From Tepidimonas ignava (GTDB taxonomy: Bacteria; Pseudomonadota; Gammaproteobacteria; Burkholderiales; Burkholderiaceae_C): a DNA stretch of 64,000 bases. Made by a program: the position numbers and the translations under genes. The stretch spans positions 221,767 to 285,766 of the forward strand of contig NZ_SMAH01000001.1 in the NCBI RefSeq assembly GCF_004342625.1, written 5' to 3'. Every line of letters starts with the position of its first letter. Position 1 is the first letter of the stretch. Below, piece by piece: positions 56,231 to 64,000 of the stretch. The notes under the pieces were generated by a model. The model was given only the letters and a program-made list of their open reading frames with translations, was not told the DNA's origin and made no database searches.

Positions 56231-56270
56231 ACCGATGTCTCCTGCCTGTGCAAGGTGGTTGTCTCGGGAG

Positions 56271-56368
56271 GAGGAAGCCAACGCAGGGTGGGGTGCCAGC
56301 CATCGTCGGCTTCCACTGCGTTGCTTCCTCGCCGCACGCAGCCCCCGTCCCCGGCTGGGCGTGCGGCG
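56271..56368 (-). promoter_or_regulatory. Structured leader of hppA with two strong hairpins
   Basis: Read on the minus strand. The upstream hairpin pairs 56359-56368 with 56330-56339 (10 perfect pairs) and extends inward by CAGCC/GGCTG. The next pairs 56316-56330 with 56271-56286 (15 pairs, one bulged base) around a 29-base loop. Just after it, CCTCCTCCC (56266-56274) could pair with the ribosome site AGGAG (56239-56243). No T-run follows, so it is not an ordinary terminator. Confidence 0.6.
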
Positions 56369-56449
56369 ATTGGCCAACGGCATCAATGTAGCGCAAGGAC
56401 GCGCCCATTGCACCCCCCGTGTGGCGCCGACGCGTCAGCCTGGCGCCAG

Positions 56450-56455
56450 TAAAAT
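56450..56455 (+). promoter_or_regulatory. Candidate -10 box of ppa
   Basis: TAAAAT 92 bases before the ppa ATG, in the 317-base hppA/ppa intergenic region. Resembles the ndk site (CTAAAATCAC). No good -35 box. Confidence 0.35.
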
Positions 56456-56547
56456 CGACCAGACTCATTGATGGGGGCTTGCGGCCTGCCGATGCGCCGC
56501 GGGCGCGACGTCCCACCACGTTTTCCAACCCTTACGCTGGATCCAAC

Positions 56548-57087
56548 ATGTCCCTCGACCAAGTCACCGCGGGCGACAAAGTGCCCGACGCCTTCAACGT
56601 CATCATCGAAATCTCCATGCACGGCGAGCCGATCAAGTACGAGGTGGACAAGGCCTCGGGCGCGATCTTCGTCGACCGCTTCATGAACACCGCGATGCAC
56701 TACCCGACCAACTACGGGTATGTGCCCAAGACCATCGCCGGCGACGGCGACCCCGTGGACGTGCTGGTCATCACGCCGGTGCCGCTGCCGCCGGGGGTCG
56801 TGGTGCCGTGCCGCGCGCTGGGCATCCTCAAAATGGAGGATGAGGGTGGCGTCGACGGCAAGGTGCTGGCCGTGCCGACCGAAAAAATCCTGCCGCTGTA
56901 TTCGCGCTGGAAGACCATCGACGACCTCAACCCCGTGCGGCTGCGCACCATCGAGCACTTTTTCGAGCACTACAAGGACCTGGACCCCGGCAAGTGGGTC
57001 AAGGTGCTGGGCTGGGGCGGGGTCGACGAGGCACGGCAGGAGATCCTGTCCGGCGTCCAAGCCTACCGTGCGCAACACGGCGCCTGA
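56548..57087 (+). CDS. ppa: Soluble inorganic pyrophosphatase
   Basis: 179-residue family I pyrophosphatase. [13 protein letters not shown] contains the metal-binding aspartates, and [11 protein letters not shown] and the [10 protein letters not shown] region are present. It removes PPi in the cytoplasm. ATG 56548 gives the family start ([22 protein letters not shown]). It is divergent from hppA and followed after 39 bases by nadE, whose reaction releases PPi. Confidence 0.97.
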   Translation: MSLDQVTAGDKVPDAFNVIIEISMHGEPIKYEVDKASGAIFVDRFMNTAMHYPTNYGYVPKTIAGDGDPVDVLVITPVPLPPGVVVPCRALGILKMEDEGGVDGKVLAVPTEKILPLYSRWKTIDDLNPVRLRTIEHFFEHYKDLDPGKWVKVLGWGGVDEARQEILSGVQAYRAQHGA

Positions 57088-57126
57088 CACGTTGGGCGGC
57101 GAAGGCCACCTCGGGGAGCGTCGAAC

Positions 57127-59243
<2,117 letters not shown>

Positions 59244-59276
59244 GTGACCGCGCGGCGCGGCTGTGGCCGCGGCCGC

Positions 59277-59864
59277 TCAAATCGCTTCCAAGCGCGACGG
59301 GGGCGTGCAGCCGGCTGCCTGCACCAAGCGGGGCAACAGCGCATCCGGGTCGGCATCGACATCGACCAGGCCTTGCTGCCACGCGCTGACGAAACCGGCG
59401 TCGGCGCTGGCCTGCACAAAACGCAGCAGGCCGTCGTAATAGCCGCCGGCGTTGAGGATGCCGATGGGCTTGTCGTGGTAGCCCAGCTGGCGCCAGGTCC
59501 ACACCTCGAACAGTTCCTCCAGCGTGCCCAACCCGCCGGGCAGGGCCACGAACGCGTCGGCGCGCTCGGCCATCATCTGTTTGCGCTGGTGCATCGTGTC
59601 CACCACGTGCAGCTCGGTGCAATCGCGCTTGGCCAGCTCGCGCGCCACCAGGCTGCGCGGGATCACGCCCACCACGGTCCCGCCGGCGGCCAGCGTGGCG
59701 GTGGCCACGCGCCCCATCAGCCCAGCGTTGCCGCCGCCGTACACCAGCCGTCCGCGATGACGGCCGATCCACGCGCCGACGTGCTCGGCCAGCGCCGCCC
59801 ACGCAGGGTCACCGCCGTCGCGCGAGCCACAGTACACGCACAGCGAAAACGCGGGCCGGCTCAT
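59277..59864 (-). CDS. LOG family protein (cytokinin riboside 5'-monophosphate phosphoribohydrolase-like)
   Basis: 195 residues, TIGR00730 family. FSLCVYCGSRDG at the N-terminus, LVYGGGNAGLMG, and the diagnostic PGGLGTLEELFEVW. Such enzymes cleave nucleoside monophosphates (AMP or cytokinin ribotides) to base and ribose 5-phosphate. ATG 59864 overlaps the RDD stop by four bases. Convergent with glnB; the 33-base gap can form a GC-rich hairpin without a T-run. Confidence 0.9.
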   Translation of the reverse strand: MSRPAFSLCVYCGSRDGGDPAWAALAEHVGAWIGRHRGRLVYGGGNAGLMGRVATATLAAGGTVVGVIPRSLVARELAKRDCTELHVVDTMHQRKQMMAERADAFVALPGGLGTLEELFEVWTWRQLGYHDKPIGILNAGGYYDGLLRFVQASADAGFVSAWQQGLVDVDADPDALLPRLVQAAGCTPPSRLEAI

Positions 59865-60382
59865 GCCCGTCCCCCCTGGGGGCGCAGCGCCCGCGCGTCG
59901 ACCAAGCGCGTGCCCGCCAACGCGTCGTGCCAGAACTGCCGCTGGGGGTGAAAACGCGCCAGCAACGCCCACACGGCCACCCAGCCGCCCAGCAGCACCA
60001 GCACCTCGGCCACCGGCAGCTCCAGCCACGCGCGCAGCGCCAGCGGTGGCCAGAACCACACCCACGCCAGCACGTAACGCAGCAGCGCCCGTCCTTGCGA
60101 AACCGGCCCACCGTCGGCCGCGACAAGGCGGATGTGCCACGTCTGCATCGCCAGCGTCTGGCCTTTGTGCCAAAACCAGGTGAAGTACAGGCCCAGCACC
60201 ACGAACATAAACGCTTGCAGCTCGTGCCGGTATTGCAGCGCATGGCGTTGCTGGGTCAGCGCGCCGAACAGGTAGCCGGCGATGAACACCACGCCGAACA
60301 GCAGCATCCCTTCGTACAGCCAGCAGGCCATGCGCCGCGGCAACGACGGGGTGGACAACACAGGTGGGGCAGACATGGACAT
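59861..60382 (-). CDS. RDD family integral membrane protein
   Basis: 173 residues with about four membrane helices and the RDD-type ends: PSLPRRMACWLYEGMLLFGVV (Arg then Asp-equivalent changed to Glu) and HDALAGTRLVDA. Function of the family is unclear; some act in Na+/H+ exchange. Two close ATG codons at 60382 and 60376 are possible starts. It is divergent from the TetR gene. Confidence 0.83.
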   Translation of the reverse strand: MSMSAPPVLSTPSLPRRMACWLYEGMLLFGVVFIAGYLFGALTQQRHALQYRHELQAFMFVVLGLYFTWFWHKGQTLAMQTWHIRLVAADGGPVSQGRALLRYVLAWVWFWPPLALRAWLELPVAEVLVLLGGWVAVWALLARFHPQRQFWHDALAGTRLVDARALRPQGGRA

Positions 60383-60464
60383 CGATCACAACCAGCGTCA
60401 CGCCAGGGCCTGGCGCACAGCCCGCCAGTGTAGCCGCCCGTCACGGACGGCAGCCGCTGCGGCG

Positions 60465-60470
60465 TATAGT
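60465..60470 (+). promoter_or_regulatory. Candidate -10 box of the TetR gene
   Basis: TATAGT nine bases before the tetR-type ATG, implying a leaderless or nearly leaderless transcript. No -35 box is clear. Confidence 0.3.
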
Positions 60471-60479
60471 AGGCGCACC

Positions 60480-61163
60480 ATGGCTACCCCCCGCACTGCA
60501 ACCAACGCCCGCGGCAGCGGCAAAACCGGCCGCACCAACGACCCCGAGCGCACGATGGCCAACATTTTGGAGGTGGCCACACGCGAGTTCGGCGAAAAAG
60601 GCCTGGCGGGGGCGCGCATCGACGCCATCGCCGATGCTACCCACACCTCCAAGCGCATGATTTATTACTACTTTGGCAGCAAAGAAGGGTTGTACCTGGC
60701 GGTGCTGGAGGAGGCTTACCGGCGCATGCGTGCCCAGGAAGCGGCGCTGCACCTGGAAGACCTGCCGCCCGAAGAGGCGCTGCGTCGGCTGGTGGCGTAC
60801 ACCTTCGACCATCATCGCTCCAACGAGCCGTTTATTCGCCTGGTGATGTCGGAAAACATCCATCGCGGCCAGTACTTGGCGCGCAGCCGCGTGATCCAGG
60901 AGCTGAACGTGCCGGCCATCACCGCCGTGCGTGCGCTGTACGAGCGGGGGGTTGCGCAAGGGGTGTTTCGCCCGGGCATCGATCCGCTGGACCTGCATGC
61001 GGCGATCTCGGCGTTGGCGTTTTTCAGTGTGTCCAACCGGCACACCTTCGACCTGATTTTCAAGCGCGACAGCACCGATCCCGAGGTCGTGCGCCGTCGC
61101 CGCGACGAAGTGGTGGAGATGGTGGTGCGCTACGTGCGCGCCGACCCACTCGCCCGGGTCTGA
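60480..61163 (+). CDS. TetR/AcrR family transcriptional regulator
   Basis: 227 residues. A basic head of about 27 residues precedes the TetR helix-turn-helix (ILEVATREFGEKGLAG, IADATHTSKRMIYYYFGSKEGLY). The C-terminal ligand domain has EEALRRLVAYTFDHHRSNEPF, as in TetR_C regulators of catabolic genes. It lies 88 bases before a TRAP operon on the same strand, and a perfect inverted repeat sits in that gap, so it is the likely repressor of the transporter. Confidence 0.9.
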   Translation: MATPRTATNARGSGKTGRTNDPERTMANILEVATREFGEKGLAGARIDAIADATHTSKRMIYYYFGSKEGLYLAVLEEAYRRMRAQEAALHLEDLPPEEALRRLVAYTFDHHRSNEPFIRLVMSENIHRGQYLARSRVIQELNVPAITAVRALYERGVAQGVFRPGIDPLDLHAAISALAFFSVSNRHTFDLIFKRDSTDPEVVRRRRDEVVEMVVRYVRADPLARV

Positions 61164-61184
61164 ATCGAGTTGTCCGGCGCTTGG

Positions 61185-61201
61185 TTAGGGTTTCCCCTAG
61201 T
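61185..61201. promoter_or_regulatory. Palindromic operator upstream of the second TRAP operon
   Basis: TTAGGGTTTCCCCTAGT; its complement differs from the dctPQM site at 38411-38427 at one base of 17. Core TAGGG-N4-CCCTA at 61186-61199. It is centred about 42 bases before the start inferred from CAAAAT at 61223-61228; the string CAAAATGTG occurs at both loci. Confidence 0.65.
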
Positions 61202-61207
61202 AAAAAA

Positions 61208-61221
61208 ACTAACTGGTTAGT
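61208..61221. promoter_or_regulatory. Probable TetR operator
   Basis: ACTAACTGGTTAGT, a perfect 6-2-6 inverted repeat between the upstream palindrome and the inferred -10 box. Binding here would block RNA polymerase. It is 44 bases after the TetR gene. Confidence 0.65.
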
Positions 61222-61251
61222 ACAAAATGTGTCCTCAAGGAGACCCGAGAC

Positions 61252-61782
61252 ATGCTTGACCGATGGATGGATCGCCTGTGCCGCATGTTGGACGGCGTGC
61301 TGGTGCTGGTTTTGGCGGCGATGGTGGTGATGGTGTTTGCCAACGTGGTGTTGCGCTACGCATTTGACAGCGGCCTGACGCTGTCGGAGGAGTTGTCGCG
61401 CTGGTTGTTCGTGTGGCTGGTGTTCGTGGGGGCGGCGCTGGCGGTGCGTGACCGCGCCCACATGGGCGTGGACCTGCTGGTCGCATGGCTGCCCCGTTGG
61501 CTGCAGCGCGTGGTGCTGTTGGTGGGCCATGCGCTGATGCTGTGGGTGACGTGGTTGTTGTTGCAGGGTAGCTGGGCGCAGACCCGCATCAACTGGGACA
61601 CCACCGCGCCCGTGACAGGGTGGTCCGTGGCCTGGCTGTACGCCGCGGGGCTCGTGTTCGCCGTGCTGTCGGGGCTGTGGCTGCTGATGGACGCGTGGCG
61701 GTTGCTGGCGGGTCGGCTGAGTCTGGCGGACTGGCACCCTCAAACGACGGCGCCGGGCCACGGCCAGGGGGACGCCCAATGA
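61252..61782 (+). CDS. TRAP transporter small membrane subunit (DctQ family), second system
   Basis: 176 residues with four membrane helices (MVVMVFANVVLRYAF, SRWLFVWLVFVGAALAVRDRAHMGVD). AAGGAG precedes ATG 61252. It overlaps dctM by four bases. First gene of a Q-M-P operon, unlike the P-Q-M order of the first system. Confidence 0.9.
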   Translation: MLDRWMDRLCRMLDGVLVLVLAAMVVMVFANVVLRYAFDSGLTLSEELSRWLFVWLVFVGAALAVRDRAHMGVDLLVAWLPRWLQRVVLLVGHALMLWVTWLLLQGSWAQTRINWDTTAPVTGWSVAWLYAAGLVFAVLSGLWLLMDAWRLLAGRLSLADWHPQTTAPGHGQGDAQ

Positions 61783-63059
61783 CCATCGTGATCTTCGTCG
61801 GCGCCTTGCTGGGTGCCATCGCGCTGGGTATTCCCGTGGCCTACGCCTTGCTACTGGCTGGCGTGGCTTTGATGGCATACATGGGTGTATTTGATCCGCA
61901 AATCATAGCTCAAAACGTGTTGGAGGGGGCTAATAGTTTTCCATTGCTGGCAGTGCCATTTTTTATGTTGGCCGGCGAGATTATGAATGCCGGTGGGTTG
62001 AGTCGACGCATCATCGATCTGGCCATGGCGTTGGTTGGTCATGTGCGTGGCGGGCTTGGGTTTGTCGTCATTGTGGCTGGCGTTTTGCTGGCGTCGTTGT
62101 CGGGGTCGGCTGTGGCCGATACGGCGGCGCTGGCCGCACTGCTGCTCCCCATGATGGTCAAGGCGGGACACTCACGTGAACGTAGCGGGGGGCTTATTGC
62201 CAGTGGTGGAATCATTGCGCCAGTCATCCCTCCGTCGATTCCCTTTGTGATTTTTGGCGTTGCAGCCAATGTTTCGATTGGACGCTTGTTCATGGCGGGT
62301 ATCGTGCCCGGTGTATTGATGGGAGTGGCCATTGCGGTGGCGTGGTGGTGGGTGGCCCGGCGTGAGGCCGTGACGCGGCCTGCGCGCGCCCGTTTGACCG
62401 AAGTCGTGCGCGCTGCGCGTCAGGCGGCCTGGGCGTTGCTGCTGCCGTTCATCGTGCTGGTGGGTCTTAAGGCTGGCGTATTCACCCCTACCGAGGCGGC
62501 CGTGGTGGCTGCGGTATACGCCTGGTTGGTGGCCACACTGGTGTACCGCGAGCTGACGTGGCGCAAGCTGCTGGAGACGTTTGCGGCGGCGGCGCGCACC
62601 ACAGCGGTCATCATGTTTATGGTGGCGACGGCGGCCGTCGGAGCGTGGCTGATCACTGTGGCGAACTTGCCCGGGGAACTGACCGAGTGGCTTCAGCCGC
62701 TGATGGACCGACCGACGCTGCTGTTGTTGGCCATTTTGGGCATGCTGTTTCTGGTGGGCATGGTCATGGATCTGACGCCCACCATCTTGATCCTGGCACC
62801 GGTGTTGGTGCCGGTGGTCAAAGCTGCGGGTATTGACCCCGTGTATTTTGGGGTGCTGTTCGTGATGATGGGCTCCATTGGATTGGTGACCCCGCCAGTG
62901 GGTACGGTGCTCAATGTCGTCGCGGGTGTGGGGCGCATGAAGATCCAGCACGTTGCCCGTGGCGTGTGGCCGTTTTTGCTGGCGCAGCTGGTGGTGTTGC
63001 TGCTGTTGGTGCTGTTTCCGGCGTTGGTGATGGTGCCGTACCGTTGGTTCTACGGCTGA
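61779..63059 (+). CDS. TRAP transporter large membrane subunit (DctM family), second system
   Basis: 426 residues, full length, with about 12 membrane helices; AVPFFMLAGEIMNAGGLSRR, SGSAVADTAALAALLLPMM and PPSIPFVIFGVAANVS are conserved. ATG 61779 overlaps dctQ. Roughly 61850-62330 is much richer in A/T and uses codons rare elsewhere in the window (ATA, TTT, AGT), then the usual GC-rich style returns. This suggests a recombined segment inside an intact gene. Confidence 0.92.
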   Translation: MTIVIFVGALLGAIALGIPVAYALLLAGVALMAYMGVFDPQIIAQNVLEGANSFPLLAVPFFMLAGEIMNAGGLSRRIIDLAMALVGHVRGGLGFVVIVAGVLLASLSGSAVADTAALAALLLPMMVKAGHSRERSGGLIASGGIIAPVIPPSIPFVIFGVAANVSIGRLFMAGIVPGVLMGVAIAVAWWWVARREAVTRPARARLTEVVRAARQAAWALLLPFIVLVGLKAGVFTPTEAAVVAAVYAWLVATLVYRELTWRKLLETFAAAARTTAVIMFMVATAAVGAWLITVANLPGELTEWLQPLMDRPTLLLLAILGMLFLVGMVMDLTPTILILAPVLVPVVKAAGIDPVYFGVLFVMMGSIGLVTPPVGTVLNVVAGVGRMKIQHVARGVWPFLLAQLVVLLLLVLFPALVMVPYRWFYG

Positions 63060-63152
63060 TGCCGAGACCCGGTGCGTGCAGCCCCGGCGGGCCGGCGCGC
63101 TCCGGATGGGTTAGGGCCCGCCGCGATTCGACCCTGGTCATCCTAGGAGACG

Positions 63153-63638
63153 GTGATGTTGAACAAGCGCACGTTGTGCAAAGCGGCGGTGGCAGTGGCT
63201 GCCATGGGGTTGTTGGGCGGGGTGCAGGCGCAGACGCGCGTCATCAAGTTTGCCAACCAAAACGCCAAAGGTCACCCGATCGTGCAGGGGATGGATAAGT
63301 TTGCCGAACTGGTGGAGCAAAAGTCCGGGGGGCGACTCAAGGTGCAGGTTTTTGCGGGAGGTGTTTTGGGTAGCGACCAAGCCAACGTGTCCGCACTGCA
63401 AGGTGGTACGCTGGAAATGGCGTCGATGAATTCGGGCATCTTGGCCAGCATCGTCAAAGAGTTTGCTATCTACGACTTTCCGTTCATGTTTGGCAACCCG
63501 CGCGAAGCGGATGCGGTGCTGGACGGTCCGTTTGGCAAGCAGTTGCACGCCAAGCTGGAAGACAAAGGCCTGGTGGGCCTGGCCTACTACGAGTTGGGCT
63601 TTCGGCACCTTACCAAGTCGCCCCTGAAATATTCATAA
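63153..63638 (+). pseudogene. TRAP substrate-binding protein gene, truncated by an IS element
   Basis: Starts MMLNKRTLCKAAVAVAAM with a signal peptide cut near residue 27, then DctP-family sequence (IKFANQNAKGHPIVQGMDKFAELVEQ, FGNPREADAVLDGPFG, YYELGFRHLTKS). Family similarity stops at about residue 156, where normal proteins of about 330 residues continue. The last codons and stop come from the inserted element. The 3' half is off the window or lost, so the second TRAP system probably lacks its binding protein unless another one serves it. Confidence 0.88.
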
Positions 63639-63652
63639 CATCATGATTTTTC

Positions 63653-63681
63653 TTGTGTTATTGTCTGTTTGCGAGTACAAT
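63653..63681 (+). promoter_or_regulatory. Transposase promoter in the IS end
   Basis: TTGTGT (63653-63658) and TACAAT (63676-63681) with the ideal 17-base spacer, 47 bases before the transposase ATG. Confidence 0.6.
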
Positions 63682-63728
63682 TTCCCCCAGATCTGATGTC
63701 TGATGCGCCGTTTTCTGGGAGTTTTTCG

Positions 63729-64000
63729 ATGTTTGCCTGCCCCGCCACCGAGGACTTCTTCCGCGCCCGGCTCGATCAGATGATCGACCTGCGCCATCCG
63801 CTGGCGGTGTTGGCCTCGCGCATGCCGTGGCAGGAGTTGGAGGCAAGGCTGGCGCACCTGTTCATGCGCAAAGCGCGCGCAGGTGTCGCGATGCCCGATC
63901 TGGACCTCTTTGGCGAAGCGCCGGTGCGCGCAGCCCGGGTGTCCAACGCCGGGCGTCCGCGCGTGCCGCTGCGCGTGATGATCGCGCTGCTGTATCTGAA
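63729..64000 (+). CDS. IS5-family transposase, N-terminal part (partial, 3' end off window)
   Basis: 90 complete codons from ATG 63729 (MFACPATEDFFRARLDQMID). The DLRHPLAVLASRMPWQELEA segment and the RPRVPLRVMIALLYL segment match the N-terminal domain of IS5-group transposases, which precedes the DDE domain. GGGAG lies before the start. The catalytic part is outside the window, so activity cannot be judged. Confidence 0.8.
   Translation, partial: MFACPATEDFFRARLDQMIDLRHPLAVLASRMPWQELEARLAHLFMRKARAGVAMPDLDLFGEAPVRAARVSNAGRPRVPLRVMIALLYL

Larger units (their letters stand above)
63622..64000 (+). mobile_element. IS5-type insertion sequence, left part (continues beyond window)
   Basis: Begins where DctP similarity ends (boundary placed at about 63620-63630). 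It has an A/T-rich end, an outward-to-inward promoter, and a transposase gene reading rightward. The terminal inverted repeat and target duplication cannot be defined because the right end is not present. Confidence 0.75.

Noticed and set aside
59244..59276. GC-rich inverted repeat between convergent glnB and LOG genes as a terminator
   Set aside because: Imperfect stem and no T-run on either strand.

Overview
The window is gene-dense, GC-rich chromosomal DNA from a betaproteobacterium, most likely order Burkholderiales and close to Comamonadaceae. The reasons are the ribosomal order rpsF-priB-rpsR-rplI, the run hisS-yfgM-bamB-der-hfq-hflX-hflK-hflC-hisZ-purA, a PhaR polyhydroxyalkanoate regulator, short stand-alone chromate transporter halves and several TRAP/TctC-era transport genes. 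I cannot name the genus from sequence alone.

Layout. (1) 1-13346 is a carbon-metabolism and signalling region. It holds ppsR and ppsA (PEP synthase and its regulator), a small membrane protein, a histidine kinase with a Na+/solute-symporter-like sensor, a receiver-only response regulator, and a membrane protein fusing a PAS/degenerate-kinase module to a DnaQ-type exonuclease. A PIN/ribbon-helix-helix toxin-antitoxin pair, a CBS/DUF294 nucleotidyltransferase and a VC_2705-type symporter follow. Relatives of the last set cluster with acetate use in other Proteobacteria. (2) 13410-35720 is housekeeping: ribosomal proteins, outer-membrane assembly (bamD, bamB), rRNA modification (rluD, rluB, rlmN), ndk, a pilus TPR lipoprotein, rodZ, ispG, hisS, the hfq/hflXKC block, hisZ, purA, a phosphoribosyltransferase and a cystathionine beta-lyase. 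(3) 35749-41609 is a divergent dctSR / dctPQM TRAP dicarboxylate-type locus. (4) 41639-59243 mixes tesA/ybbA, rlmB, a two-part chromate transporter, phaR, rimO, two tRNA-Leu(CAG) genes, rnr, a YggT protein, molybdenum cofactor genes moaA-mobA-moeA, a thioredoxin-fold protein, a membrane pyrophosphatase divergent from a soluble one, and nadE-glnB. (5) 59277-64000 holds a LOG/RDD pair and a TetR regulator with a second TRAP operon whose binding-protein gene is cut by an IS5-type insertion sequence running off the window end.

How parts work together. The left region looks like one physiological unit for growth on acetate or other gluconeogenic carbon: symporter and symporter-like sensor at the membrane, a phosphorelay with no DNA-binding output, a membrane nuclease, and PEP synthase under PpsR control. 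The two TRAP loci share a nearly identical 17-bp palindromic site placed about 40 bp before the inferred transcription starts, which suggests that the FixJ/LuxR-type regulator at 35749-36402 controls both. The second TRAP promoter also carries a perfect inverted repeat fit for its neighbouring TetR protein.

The most interesting points are the membrane-anchored exonuclease cassette, the shared TRAP operator, the structured leader of hppA, and the two tRNA-Leu genes that differ only by one compensated base pair. No gene-free stretch longer than about 320 bases occurs: the longest, 56231-56547, holds the hppA leader hairpins and the ppa promoter.
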